DNA from: Flavobacterium haoranii | GTDB taxonomy: Bacteria > Bacteroidota > Bacteroidia > Flavobacteriales > Flavobacteriaceae | Reading direction: 5' to 3' | Length of the DNA stretch: 64,000 nucleotides | Assembly: GCA_003246205.1 (NCBI GenBank) | Contig: QKBC01000014.1 | Span: 31,666 to 95,665 of the forward strand | Notes under the pieces: generated by a model | What the model was told of the DNA's origin: nothing | What the model saw: the letters and a program-made list of their open reading frames with translations, nothing else | Databases searched by the model: none | Position numbers and translations under genes: made by a program | In this document: positions 28,854 to 37,616 of the stretch, piece by piece | How the letters are laid out: each line of letters begins with the position of its first letter | Numbering within the stretch: the first letter of the stretch is position 1

Positions 28854-28883
28854 AAAAAGCTTTCTTTTAAAAGAAAGCTTTTT
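28854..28883. terminator. Perfect inverted repeat, probable terminator
   Basis: AAAAAGCTTTCTTTT and its exact complement AAAAGAAAGCTTTTT lie back to back; the stem ends in a T run on both strands. It lies 85 bases after the membrane-protein gene and before porX. Confidence 0.75.
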
Positions 28884-29039
28884 TCTTGTATAATTTTCTC
28901 TGTAAATTTTTCGGGTCTTAAAAAATTGTTCATTCAATTTATCAGGCATTCCTTTTTTAGCTAAATCTAACAAATTTTATACAATCTTTAATAAAATCTT
29001 CGTTTAATTAATAGTAAATTGCGCATTAAAATAGATACT

Positions 29040-30593
29040 ATGAACAAAATCAAAATACTATGGGTCGATGATGAAATTGACTTACTGAAACCCCATATAT
29101 TATTTTTAGAAAAGAAAAATTACGAAGTTACTACTTGCAATAACGGACAGGATGCTATTGATTTATTTGACGAAAACAATTTTGATATTGTTTTTTTAGA
29201 CGAAAACATGCCTGGTTTAAGCGGTTTAGAAACACTTTCTGAAATCAAAGAAAAAAAATCTTCAGTGCCGGTAATTATGATTACCAAAAGTGAAGAAGAA
29301 TATATCATGGAAGAAGCCATTGGTTCTAAAATTGCCGATTATTTGATCAAACCGGTTAATCCTAACCAAATTTTATTGAGCTTAAAGAAAAATCTGGATC
29401 ATTCCCGCTTGGTTTCGGAAAAAACTACTTTAGACTATCAAAAAGAGTTTCGGAAAATTGCTATGGATTTAGCTATGGTAAATTCGTTCGAAGATTGGGT
29501 TGAATTGTATAAAAAACTAGTCTATTGGGAAATGGAGCTGGAAAATATTGATGACCAAAGCATGGTGGAAATATTAGAAAGCCAAAAAACTGAAGCTAAC
29601 GTCCAATTTGGTAAATTCATTGAAAAAAATTACGAAGATTGGATTCAAGATGAAGACGATGCTCCTATTCTATCACATCAGATATTCGGAAAATTAGTAG
29701 CACCTGAAATCCGAAAAAAAGACAAACCTATTCTTTTTGTAGTAATTGATAACCTTCGTTACGACCAATGGAAAGCTTTTGAAAATATTGTAAGTAATTA
29801 CTATAAATTAGAAAAAGAAGTTAGCTATTATTCTATTTTGCCTACAGCTACACAATATGCCAGAAATGCTATTTTTTCGGGGTTACTACCTTTAGAAATG
29901 GAAAAGAAATTTCCGCAATATTGGAAAAATGATGTAGATGATGGCGGAAAAAATATGTTTGAAGCTGAATTTTTGACCGAACAACTAAAACGTTTAGGAC
30001 TAAACATCAAACAAGAATATTATAAAATAACCAACTTTAAAGACGGTAAAAAACTAGTTGAAAATTTTAAAGCATTAAAAAATAATGATTTAACAACCGT
30101 TGTCTATAATTTTGTGGACATGCTTTCACATTCCAAAACCGAAATGGAAGTAGTTAAAGAACTGGCATCCAATGACAAAGCCTATCGTTCCTTAACGGTG
30201 AGTTGGTTTAAAAATTCACCATTATTTGAAATCATTCAACAAGCACAACAACAAGGTTTTAGACTGATTTTAACGACAGATCACGGAACGATTAACTGTA
30301 AAAATCCGTCTAAAGTAATCGGAGATAAAAATACGTCATTAAACCTTCGTTATAAAACCGGTCGCAGTTTAACGTATGAAGAAAAGGATGTTTATGCAGT
30401 AAAAGATCCTAAAAAAATCGGATTGCCGGCAATCAATATGAGTAGTTCTTTCATTTTCGCTAAAAACGATTTATTTTTGGCTTATGTCAATAACTTTAAC
30501 CATTATGTAAGTTATTATCGCAATACGTACCAGCACGGTGGTATTTCTTTAGAAGAAATGATCATTCCATTTTTGGTATTGGAACCCAAATAA
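29040..30593 (+). CDS. porX: PorX-type response regulator with PglZ domain, T9SS regulator
   Basis: 517 residues from the ATG at 29040, which gives the usual MNKIKILWVDDE start; a longer frame adds 7 residues. Receiver domain (1 to about 120) with phospho-acceptor D54 (FLDENMPG) and Lys in DYLIKPVNP; a helical linker (to about 205); then an alkaline-phosphatase-fold PglZ domain (about 225-515) with VIDNLRYDQW, the nucleophile-bearing PTATQYAR, and TTDHGTI metal residues. In Porphyromonas and Flavobacterium PorX works with PorY and SigP to control type IX secretion and gliding. The first gene of a run with tsaE and a HAD hydrolase. Confidence 0.93.
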   Translation: MNKIKILWVDDEIDLLKPHILFLEKKNYEVTTCNNGQDAIDLFDENNFDIVFLDENMPGLSGLETLSEIKEKKSSVPVIMITKSEEEYIMEEAIGSKIADYLIKPVNPNQILLSLKKNLDHSRLVSEKTTLDYQKEFRKIAMDLAMVNSFEDWVELYKKLVYWEMELENIDDQSMVEILESQKTEANVQFGKFIEKNYEDWIQDEDDAPILSHQIFGKLVAPEIRKKDKPILFVVIDNLRYDQWKAFENIVSNYYKLEKEVSYYSILPTATQYARNAIFSGLLPLEMEKKFPQYWKNDVDDGGKNMFEAEFLTEQLKRLGLNIKQEYYKITNFKDGKKLVENFKALKNNDLTTVVYNFVDMLSHSKTEMEVVKELASNDKAYRSLTVSWFKNSPLFEIIQQAQQQGFRLILTTDHGTINCKNPSKVIGDKNTSLNLRYKTGRSLTYEEKDVYAVKDPKKIGLPAINMSSSFIFAKNDLFLAYVNNFNHYVSYYRNTYQHGGISLEEMIIPFLVLEPK

Positions 30594-30612
30594 TACATCT
30601 AGCAAGCAGTTT

Positions 30613-31026
30613 ATGACGATAACCTATTCTTTAGACGAAATCGAAAAAGTGGCCAAAGAGCTTTTGGCCATTCCCTCATTAAAAAAAGTAATTACTTTTC
30701 ATGCCGGAATGGGTGCCGGAAAAACGACACTTATTAAAGCTATGGTAAAAGAACTGGGTGTTTCTGACAATTCCAGTAGTCCGACTTTCTCTCTGGTTAA
30801 TGAATATGAAGATCGAAACGGAGATCCGGTCTATCATTTTGACTTATATCGATTAAATTCGGAAGAAGAAGCCTATGACATGGGAATTGATGAATATTTT
30901 TATTCCGGAAACTGGTGCTTTATAGAATGGCCTGAAAAAACTCCAAATCTTATTCCGATCGATCACGCAGCTATTTCTATTAAAGTGCTTCCCGGCGGAA
31001 AAAGAGAATTACACATTAAAAACTAA
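30613..31026 (+). CDS. tsaE: tRNA threonylcarbamoyladenosine biosynthesis ATPase
   Basis: Energises the TsaB/TsaD complex that forms t6A37 in tRNAs reading ANN codons. 137 residues with Walker A GAGKTTL, SSPTFSLVNEY and the HFDLYRL and FIEWPEK blocks. Starts 19 bases after porX; likely co-transcribed. Confidence 0.95.
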   Translation: MTITYSLDEIEKVAKELLAIPSLKKVITFHAGMGAGKTTLIKAMVKELGVSDNSSSPTFSLVNEYEDRNGDPVYHFDLYRLNSEEEAYDMGIDEYFYSGNWCFIEWPEKTPNLIPIDHAAISIKVLPGGKRELHIKN

Positions 31027-31034
31027 AAAACATA

Positions 31035-31670
31035 ATGTCCTTAATTAATACTTTACCTGCCGATAGTCTTATTTTTGACTTAGACGGAACTCTTTGGGAT
31101 GCTTCTGAAAGCACTGCCAAAGCATGGAATAAAACACTTGAAAAATTCAATTGGCAACAACATTATATTAACGCAGATCTTGTTCGTTCTTTTTCCGGAC
31201 AAAGGCTTGAAATTGTATTAAAAGAAATTTTTCCTTTTCTTACTGAAGAAAATCTGAATGAATTCTTTGAAATATACAAAAAGAATGAAACTCTTTTTTT
31301 AAAAAAAGAAGGAGGAATTTTATTCCCTGAAGTACGAGAAACATTGACAAAACTTAAAGAAAAACATCAATTATTCATTGTAAGCAATTGCTTGTCAGGA
31401 TACATTGAAAGTTTTTTGGATTTTCATCAATTAAATCCTTTGTTTACAGACTTTGAATGTTCCGGAAATACAGGACAGCCTAAAACATATAATATTAAGC
31501 AAATCATTGACAGAAATAATCTTCAAAAAACGGCTTACATTGGCGATACACATTGGGATTTTGAAGCCGCACAAAACAATAATATTCCATTTATATTTGC
31601 TCAATATGGTTTTGGCGCTGTCAATTCTCCACAACATGCTATTCGGTATTTTAAAGAACTTCTTGATTAA
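31035..31670 (+). CDS. HAD-family phosphatase
   Basis: Haloacid-dehalogenase-fold hydrolase of 211 residues with motif I FDLDGTLWD, motif II IVSNC, Lys in GQPKTYN and motif IV YIGDTHWDFEAAQ. Phosphoglycolate-phosphatase-like cap; the physiological substrate is unknown. 8 bases downstream of tsaE. Confidence 0.9.
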   Translation: MSLINTLPADSLIFDLDGTLWDASESTAKAWNKTLEKFNWQQHYINADLVRSFSGQRLEIVLKEIFPFLTEENLNEFFEIYKKNETLFLKKEGGILFPEVRETLTKLKEKHQLFIVSNCLSGYIESFLDFHQLNPLFTDFECSGNTGQPKTYNIKQIIDRNNLQKTAYIGDTHWDFEAAQNNNIPFIFAQYGFGAVNSPQHAIRYFKELLD

Positions 31671-31814
31671 GTTTTAAATCATATTAGCAATCAAAAAGTT
31701 AATAGAATGCATAATTTATATTTTATCACGTATAAATTTGCATTTCTGTCTCTTAAATACTTTTAAAACTTTAATTTTTTCCCTAAATTGGCACTCCTTA
31801 ACTAAAAACTAAAT

Positions 31815-33011
31815 ATGGCTATTTTCAGTCCGTTTTCAAAAGCACAATTACTTCCTCAGGAAGAGAAGCTTGAAGTGGCAAAGCACAAAAGCGAATTGTT
31901 CATTGGTATTCCAAAAGAGACCGCTTATCAAGAGCGAAGAATATGCTTAACTCCAGATGCTGTGGCCTCTTTAACCTCACATGGCCATAGAGTTTTAATT
32001 GAAGCCGGAGCCGGTGAAAGTTCCAGTTATGCAGATAAAGAATATCAAGAAGCTGGTGCTGAAATAACCAATGATACACAAAAAGTCTTTAGTTGCCCGA
32101 TGATCTTAAAAGTTGAACCGCCAACTTTACCCGAAATTGAAATGATGAATCCGCAAACTATTGTCATTTCTGCAATACAATTAAAAACCCAACGTAAAGC
32201 CTATTTTCAGGCATTAGCACAAAAAAGAATCACTTCATTAGCTTTTGAGTTTATAAAAGATGAAGATGGTTCCTACCCTGCCGTACGTTCGTTATCTGAA
32301 ATTGCAGGAATTGCGTCAATTCATATCTCAGCCGAATTAATGATTAATCAAAACATCGGAAAAGGTTTGTTATTCGGGAATATTACAGGAGTACCACCAA
32401 CAGAAGTTGTCATTATAGGAGCCGGAACAGTTGCCGAATATGCTGCTCGTACAGCTATTGGTTTAGGTGCTAATGTAAAAGTATTTGATAATTCTATTAC
32501 TAAGCTTCGTAGGCTTCAAAATGCGTTAAACCAACGTATTTTCACATCAACCATCCAAGAGAAAATATTATTAAAAGCTTTAAGGCGTTGTGATGTAGCC
32601 ATTGGTGCCATGCGTGGTAAAAACCGTGCTCCTATTGTAGTTACAGAAACTATGGTAGAACACATGAAAAAAGGAGCTGTTATTGTAGATGTCAGTATCG
32701 ATACAGGCGGCTGCTTTGAAACATCGGAAGTTACTACACATGACAAACCTACATTTATTAAAAACAACGTGATACATTATTGCGTTCCTAATATTCCCTC
32801 ACGATACTCTAAAACAGCTTCTATGTCTATCAGCAATATTATCACTCCTTTTCTATTGCATATTGCAGACGATGGCGGAATAGAAAGTGCTATTCGTTGT
32901 AATAAAGGTTTAAAAAACGGAATTTATATGTACCATGGTTTATTGACCAATAAATCGATAGCAGATTGGTTTGATTTAGAATTTAGAGATATTAATTTAA
33001 TTGTGTTCTAA
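31815..33011 (+). CDS. ald: Alanine dehydrogenase
   Basis: NAD-dependent interconversion of alanine and pyruvate plus ammonia in the cytoplasm. 398 residues: ETAYQERRICLTPDAV with substrate Arg, KVEPP with the catalytic Lys, IHISAELM, the Rossmann motif IIGAGTVAEYAAR, and HYCVPNIPSRYSKTAS. Preceded by a TAAATTTG -7-like box at 31733-31740. Followed by a DUF4258 gene. Confidence 0.93.
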   Translation: MAIFSPFSKAQLLPQEEKLEVAKHKSELFIGIPKETAYQERRICLTPDAVASLTSHGHRVLIEAGAGESSSYADKEYQEAGAEITNDTQKVFSCPMILKVEPPTLPEIEMMNPQTIVISAIQLKTQRKAYFQALAQKRITSLAFEFIKDEDGSYPAVRSLSEIAGIASIHISAELMINQNIGKGLLFGNITGVPPTEVVIIGAGTVAEYAARTAIGLGANVKVFDNSITKLRRLQNALNQRIFTSTIQEKILLKALRRCDVAIGAMRGKNRAPIVVTETMVEHMKKGAVIVDVSIDTGGCFETSEVTTHDKPTFIKNNVIHYCVPNIPSRYSKTASMSISNIITPFLLHIADDGGIESAIRCNKGLKNGIYMYHGLLTNKSIADWFDLEFRDINLIVF

Positions 33012-33097
33012 ACAACCTAAGAAATTCTTAAAAAGAATCTAAATTACACGCTAATGCAAAATTTAATTTTACCTTTGCTGAAAAGAATTTAAAAAGA

Positions 33098-33484
33098 ATG
33101 AAATTCAAATTTCGATTAGCCTATTATTTATTAGGGCTTTTTATTGGTGTTTTTTTTGTGGTTTATTTTTTAGGAGCCAAAGCAAAATCAAGAGGAGTTG
33201 AATTCTGTTATTTACCAAATTGCCGTGTTTTACAGGATTTACGTAAAAAACCATTAGACATAACTCAAGAAGCAGACGCACAATTGCACCAAGGCTGGGT
33301 AAATCTTGATGATATAAAAAAGACATTAGAATATGGTGATGTTGATTTTTCTCAAAGCAATAAAGCTTACAAAAAAGGTAAGATTTATGTAATAGAGGGC
33401 AAAAATGCTCAAAATGAAGAAATTATCGTTACCATGATTAATTATAGCAATAAAGCTGTTTTAGAAAAAGTAGAGAAAAAATAA
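33098..33484 (+). CDS. DUF4258 protein with N-terminal membrane anchor
   Basis: 128 residues: one N-terminal TM helix (LAYYLLGLFIGVFFVVYFLG) followed by a small soluble domain resembling DUF4258 (LDDIKKTLEYGDVDFSQS, then KIYVIEGKNAQNEEIIVTM). Function unknown. It lies 86 bases downstream of ald, probably read from the same transcript. Confidence 0.75.
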   Translation: MKFKFRLAYYLLGLFIGVFFVVYFLGAKAKSRGVEFCYLPNCRVLQDLRKKPLDITQEADAQLHQGWVNLDDIKKTLEYGDVDFSQSNKAYKKGKIYVIEGKNAQNEEIIVTMINYSNKAVLEKVEKK

Positions 33485-33502
33485 AAAATATTTTCAAAAT
33501 GC

Positions 33503-33532
33503 TTGCAAATACAAATAATGAATGTATATTTG
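33503..33532 (+). promoter_or_regulatory. Predicted tRNA-Val promoter
   Basis: TTG at 33503-33505, a 19-base spacer, and TATATTTG at 33525-33532: an exact match to the Bacteroidota consensus. Predicted transcription start is about 30 bases before the mature tRNA. Confidence 0.75.
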
Positions 33533-33570
33533 CACTCGCATTTGAGAAATAAACAAATGCAAACTTATTG

Positions 33571-33648
33571 GGGCGATTAGCTCAGCTGGTTCAGAGCACC
33601 TCGTTTACACCGAGGGGGTCGGGGGTTCGAATCCCTCATCGCCCACCA
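33571..33648 (+). tRNA. tRNA-Val (anticodon TAC), CCA encoded
   Basis: Full cloverleaf: acceptor GGGCGAT/ATCGCCC, D arm AGCTCAGCTGGTTCAGAGC, anticodon stem CCTCG/CGAGG with loop TTTACAC (anticodon TAC), T arm GGGGG-TTCGAAT-CCCTC region, discriminator A and genomic CCA. A terminator follows within 10 bases. Confidence 0.97.
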
Positions 33649-33654
33649 AGATTC

Positions 33655-33680
33655 AATCCTGCTTTTAGCAGGATTTTTTT
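33655..33680 (+). terminator. Terminator of tRNA-Val
   Basis: AATCCTGC, 5-base loop, GCAGGATT, followed by a run of T. Confidence 0.9.
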
Positions 33681-33809
33681 ATTTCTGAAACTTTCGTTTA
33701 CTTTTTCAGAATATTCAACATTACTGAACTTTAACACCAATTAACTTTTTTAAGTTTTATCTAAACTTAAGATAAAGCACCTTTGCAATTACAAAAGCTC
33801 AGAAAATCT

Positions 33810-34964
33810 ATGAAGAAAAACATCCTACCGTTAGCTTTAGGAGGTCTTGGTATTGGCACAACAGAATTTGTCATTATGGGATTATTGCCTGATGTTGCAC
33901 AAAACTTACAAATCAGCATTCCTCAAGCAGGCCATTTAATTTCTGCTTATGCCCTTGGAGTAGTTATTGGCGCTCCGATTCTGGTAGCTCTTTCTTCACA
34001 GCACCCTCCTAAGAAAATCTTAATGTACTTAATGGTGATTTTTACTTTATTCAATGGTCTTTCTGCTTTAGCTCCCGACTATTGGAGTATGCTTATTCTA
34101 CGTTTCTTATCCGGATTGCCACACGGCGCCTTTTTCGGAGTAGGAACTGTTGTCGCTACTCGTTTAGCAACTCCCGGAAAACAAGCACAAAGTATCGCCA
34201 TGATGTTTACAGGATTAACAGTAGCCAATTTAGCAATGGTTCCTTTAGTTACGTATATAGGACATACTTATAACTGGAGATGGGCTTTTGGTATCGTAGC
34301 AATTTTAGGCCTAGTCACCTTATTAACGTTAAAGATTTTACTTCCTGTCTTACCACGATTAAGTAGTAATACCGGTAGAACAGAATTCGCTTTTCTTCAA
34401 TCAAAGCAAGCCTGGCATGTTATGCTCATTACAGCAATTGGTTTCGGAGGTTTATTTGCATGGTTTAGCTACATTACACCATTAATGACCGAAGTTTCCG
34501 GTTTTTCTAAAGACAGTACAGCTTATATTATGATTTTAGCCGGAGCCGGAATGGTTTGTGGAAATATCTTAGGAGGTATCCTAGCAGATAAAATCAGCCC
34601 TTCTAAAGCGGGAGCATTATTACTTTTCATAATGACTTTAGCTTTAATAACCGTGTTTTTCTTTTCAGAATATAAATTTATTACTTTAATCTTAACCTTT
34701 GTTTGCGGAGCCTTATCAATGTCCGTTTCCTCCCCTATTAACATGATGATGCTTTCCTCTGCAAAAAATTCCGAAATGATCGCAGCAGCTTTTATGCAAG
34801 CAGCGTTCAATATTGCCAATACTTTAGGTGCTTTTTTTGGAGGACTTCCTTTAGAAAACAACCTTCCTTATAATTATCCTTCTTTAATCGGGTCATTCAT
34901 GGCATTTTTAGGATTCTTACTAAGTTTAGCCTACATTAAACAATATAGAAATCAAAATACATAA
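33810..34964 (+). CDS. MFS transporter, DHA1 (AraJ-like) family
   Basis: Inner-membrane drug/sugar-efflux-type permease with 12 predicted TM helices, 384 residues from the ATG at 33810 (MKKNILPLALGGLGIGTTEF), which starts at the first TM. An upstream in-frame ATG adds 9 residues but overlaps the likely -7 box (CACCTTTG, 33778-33785). Motifs GLPHGAFFGVGTVVATRL and the internal repeat are as in the AraJ/YdhP type. Substrate unknown. Confidence 0.88.
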   Translation: MKKNILPLALGGLGIGTTEFVIMGLLPDVAQNLQISIPQAGHLISAYALGVVIGAPILVALSSQHPPKKILMYLMVIFTLFNGLSALAPDYWSMLILRFLSGLPHGAFFGVGTVVATRLATPGKQAQSIAMMFTGLTVANLAMVPLVTYIGHTYNWRWAFGIVAILGLVTLLTLKILLPVLPRLSSNTGRTEFAFLQSKQAWHVMLITAIGFGGLFAWFSYITPLMTEVSGFSKDSTAYIMILAGAGMVCGNILGGILADKISPSKAGALLLFIMTLALITVFFFSEYKFITLILTFVCGALSMSVSSPINMMMLSSAKNSEMIAAAFMQAAFNIANTLGAFFGGLPLENNLPYNYPSLIGSFMAFLGFLLSLAYIKQYRNQNT

Positions 34965-34993
34965 AAAAAGGCTGTTTTTAAGCAGCCTTTTTT
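34963..34993. terminator. Bidirectional terminator between MFS and proline dehydrogenase
   Basis: A-run, GGCTG, 8-base loop, CAGCC, T-run; placed between the stops of two convergent genes. Confidence 0.85.
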
Positions 34994-34994
34994 C

Positions 34995-36161
34995 TTATAA
35001 TTTTCTTCTTTCTTTTTCTTTCTTTAACAAACTTAATTCTCTACTTGTTTGCCCGGCAACCGAAGTATTTTCTTCTGCTCGTCTGATCAAATACGGCATT
35101 ACGTCGCGTACAGGACCGAAAGGCAAATATTTAGCAACATTATAACCATGAGCCGCTAAATTATAACTAATATTATCGCTCATTCCATATAATTGCCCAA
35201 AAAAGATTCGCTTATCATTTTTAGCAATTCCTTTTTGCTCCATCAGTTCCATTAATTTATAAGCACTTTCTTCATTATGTGTACCTGCAAAAACAGCCAT
35301 ACGATCAATATGATCAACCATATAAGCTACAGCTTTATCATAATTTTCATCTGTTGCTTGTTTATTTACACAAATAGGAGATTTGTATCCTTTTTCCAAG
35401 GCACGGCTATTTTCTTTTTCCATATAAGCACCACGAACTAGTTTCATTCCAATATGAAATCCTTCATTTTTTGCTTCTTCGTGTAATTTTTTAAGATAAT
35501 CTAATCTATCCCAACGATACATTTGCAAAGTATTGTATACAATAGCTTTTTCTTTATTGTATTTTCGCATCATCTGAGCTACTAAATCATCTGCTGCATC
35601 CTGCATCCAGCTTTCCTCTCCATCAATCAGCAATGCTACGTCTAAATCATGCGCGGTTTTACATACTTTATCAAAACGCTGTACAACTTTTTCCCATTCT
35701 GCCTTCTCTGATTCAGTTAATTCTTCATTTGCGCCTATTTTTTCATATAAAGCAAAGCGCCCAAAACCAGTAGGTTTAAAAACCGCAAACGGAATAGCCA
35801 AACGTTCTTTCGCAAAAACAATTGTTTTAAGAGTAACTTCAAGCGCAGAATCAAACTGAGCTTCTTCTTCTTTCCCTTCTACCGAATAATCTAAAACAGA
35901 CGAAACGCCTTTAGTAAACATTTTATCTACAACTGTTAAGCAGTCGTTTTCGTTTACTCCTCCACAAAAATGATCAAAAACAGTAGAACGAATTAATCCT
36001 TCTACCGGTAAATGTGCTTTTAGCGCAAAGTTAGTTACAGCTGTTCCTATCTTTACAAGCGGCTCACTTTCAATCAATTTAAATAAAAAATAAGCTCTTT
36101 CTAACTCGGTATCGCTCTTTAAAGCAAAAGCAACTTCCGTGTTGTTAAATATTTTTTCCAT
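34995..36161 (-). CDS. Proline dehydrogenase
   Basis: FAD-dependent oxidation of proline to pyrroline-5-carboxylate, monofunctional type of 388 residues without a P5C dehydrogenase domain. TIM-barrel landmarks: VFKPTGFGRFALYEKIG, LLIDGEESWMQ, YNTLQMYRWDRLDYL, KLVRGAYMEKE, FAGTHNEESAY, FFGQLYGMSDNISYNLA and YLIRRAEENTSVAGQ. A minus-strand TATATTTG box at 36187-36194 precedes it. Confidence 0.95.
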   Translation of the reverse strand: MEKIFNNTEVAFALKSDTELERAYFLFKLIESEPLVKIGTAVTNFALKAHLPVEGLIRSTVFDHFCGGVNENDCLTVVDKMFTKGVSSVLDYSVEGKEEEAQFDSALEVTLKTIVFAKERLAIPFAVFKPTGFGRFALYEKIGANEELTESEKAEWEKVVQRFDKVCKTAHDLDVALLIDGEESWMQDAADDLVAQMMRKYNKEKAIVYNTLQMYRWDRLDYLKKLHEEAKNEGFHIGMKLVRGAYMEKENSRALEKGYKSPICVNKQATDENYDKAVAYMVDHIDRMAVFAGTHNEESAYKLMELMEQKGIAKNDKRIFFGQLYGMSDNISYNLAAHGYNVAKYLPFGPVRDVMPYLIRRAEENTSVAGQTSRELSLLKKEKERRKL

Positions 36162-36257
36162 TTTGAGAAATCATAAAATTGCAGTGCAAATATACTTCAG
36201 TAACCCTATTATTTTAAATAAAAATTGCCGTATTTTGCAGAAAAATTAATTTTTAAA

Positions 36258-37325
36258 ATGCAGACGATAAAAGCCAATCATTACGAAATCTTTTTTAACG
36301 AGAATTGCTATCATTATTTAGCGGAATTATTAACTCCTGAACGTTATTCTAAGATATTTGTGATCGTTGATGAAAATACAGCTCAATATTGCTTACCTGC
36401 TTTTTTATCGCAATTAGTAACCGATATTACAATAGAAATCATTGAATTGGAAGCCGGTGAACAATACAAAAATATCAGTACTTGCTTAGAAGTTTGGCAA
36501 GCAATGACCGATTTGGGCGGTGATCGCAAAAGCATTGTACTGAACTTAGGAGGCGGAGTTGTAACCGATCTAGGAAGTTTTGTGGCTTGTACTTTTAAAA
36601 GAGGAATCGATTTTATCAATATTCCTACTACGCTACTTTCAATGGTTGATGCCTCTGTTGGTGGAAAAAACGGCATCGATTTAGGCAACCTAAAAAATCA
36701 AATCGGAATTATCCGCGAACCTAAAGCAGTTTTAATTGATACTACTTTTTTATCAAGTCTTTCGGCACGTGAAATGCGTTCAGGTTTGGCAGAAATGCTA
36801 AAGCACGGATTAATCTCAGATAAAACATATTGGGACAAATTCAAAAACCTAAAAGAATTAAATACAGATGATTTAGATAATTTAATTCATCAATCAGTTG
36901 AAATTAAAAACAGTGTTGTTTCTGAAGATTTAACCGAAAATGGTATTCGAAAGTCATTGAATTTCGGGCATACTTTAGGTCACGCTATTGAAAGCTATTT
37001 TTTAGAAAACGAAAACAAAGAGAATCTTTTACATGGCGAAGCAGTGGCTATAGGAATGATTTTAGAAGCTTACTTATCTATGGCTAAAGGTTATTTAACT
37101 TCTGAAGAATACCAAGAAATTAAATATCATTTAAATGATATTTATGAACCTGTGGATTTTGATGAAAAAGATATTCAAAACATCATTGATCTGATGATTT
37201 ACGATAAAAAAAATGAATTCGGAAAAGTCCAATTCGCATTATTGGAAAGTATTGGTGCAATAAAAATCAATCAATTTTGCGATAATGAATTGATTTATAG
37301 TGCTTTTGAAGATTATCAAAAGTAA
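36258..37325 (+). CDS. aroB: 3-dehydroquinate synthase
   Basis: Second step of the shikimate pathway, Zn- and NAD-dependent. Start at 36258 (MQTIKANHYEIFF); an upstream ATG adds 11 residues and overlaps the promoter region. 355 residues with GGDRKSIVLNLGGGVVTDLGSF, PTTLLSMVDASVGGKNGID, ELAEMLKHG-like GLAEMLKHGLI, and zinc His in NFGHTLGHAIE and LHGEAVAIGM. Confidence 0.95.
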   Translation: MQTIKANHYEIFFNENCYHYLAELLTPERYSKIFVIVDENTAQYCLPAFLSQLVTDITIEIIELEAGEQYKNISTCLEVWQAMTDLGGDRKSIVLNLGGGVVTDLGSFVACTFKRGIDFINIPTTLLSMVDASVGGKNGIDLGNLKNQIGIIREPKAVLIDTTFLSSLSAREMRSGLAEMLKHGLISDKTYWDKFKNLKELNTDDLDNLIHQSVEIKNSVVSEDLTENGIRKSLNFGHTLGHAIESYFLENENKENLLHGEAVAIGMILEAYLSMAKGYLTSEEYQEIKYHLNDIYEPVDFDEKDIQNIIDLMIYDKKNEFGKVQFALLESIGAIKINQFCDNELIYSAFEDYQK

Positions 37326-37343
37326 ACTTTTTTTAATTCTTTA

Positions 37344-37377
37344 TTTGCATTTTATAATGCAATATTTTTTACTTTTG
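37344..37377 (+). promoter_or_regulatory. Predicted promoter of the short ORF/speA transcript
   Basis: TTTG at 37344-37347, 22-base spacer, TACTTTTG at 37370-37377. Transcription should start within a few bases of the ATG at 37383, so the first ORF would be read from a nearly leaderless message. Confidence 0.6.
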
Positions 37378-37382
37378 CCACG

Positions 37383-37553
37383 ATGAAAGAATTAAAAACG
37401 ACAAACACCTCTCTGATTTCAACAAGAGCTCCTAAAAGCACAGAACTTGTGTTTTCCAGAAGTTTGTATAATACTACTTTCATCGATTTATTCATACTTT
37501 TAAAAGCAATTCACGAAAAGTTTCCTATCTTTTTTGCTAATATTAGAGTTTAA
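37383..37553 (+). CDS. Small ORF of 56 codons upstream of speA, unknown
   Basis: A 56-residue ORF (begins MKELKTTNTSLISTRAPKS, ends FFANIRV) lying 63 bases upstream of the arginine decarboxylase start. It has a good promoter immediately before its ATG and no other role is apparent. It contains a hydrophobic stretch (TTFIDLFILLKAIHEKF). It might be a small protein or a regulatory upstream ORF for speA; arginine codons are too few for simple attenuation. Not recognised. Confidence 0.5.
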   Translation: MKELKTTNTSLISTRAPKSTELVFSRSLYNTTFIDLFILLKAIHEKFPIFFANIRV

Positions 37554-37616
37554 AAATAAGAATCACTTGATTTTTTTAGTTTACTTTATTTTTTAACTTT
37601 ATATAAAACTTAATAG

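Noticed and set aside
28707..28973. 88-residue minus-strand ORF with a TM-like stretch
   Set aside because: It overlaps the end of the 28068 gene by 63 bases and contains the perfect terminator hairpin at 28854-28883. No promoter is evident; the TM-like run is expected from AT-rich sequence.
33729..33771. TTTAAG/CTTAAG-like elements upstream of the MFS gene
   Set aside because: The TTAA motifs are spaced 10, 9 and 17 bases apart, not at a steady 11, and lie only 6 bases from the -7-like box. They do not match the other arrays.
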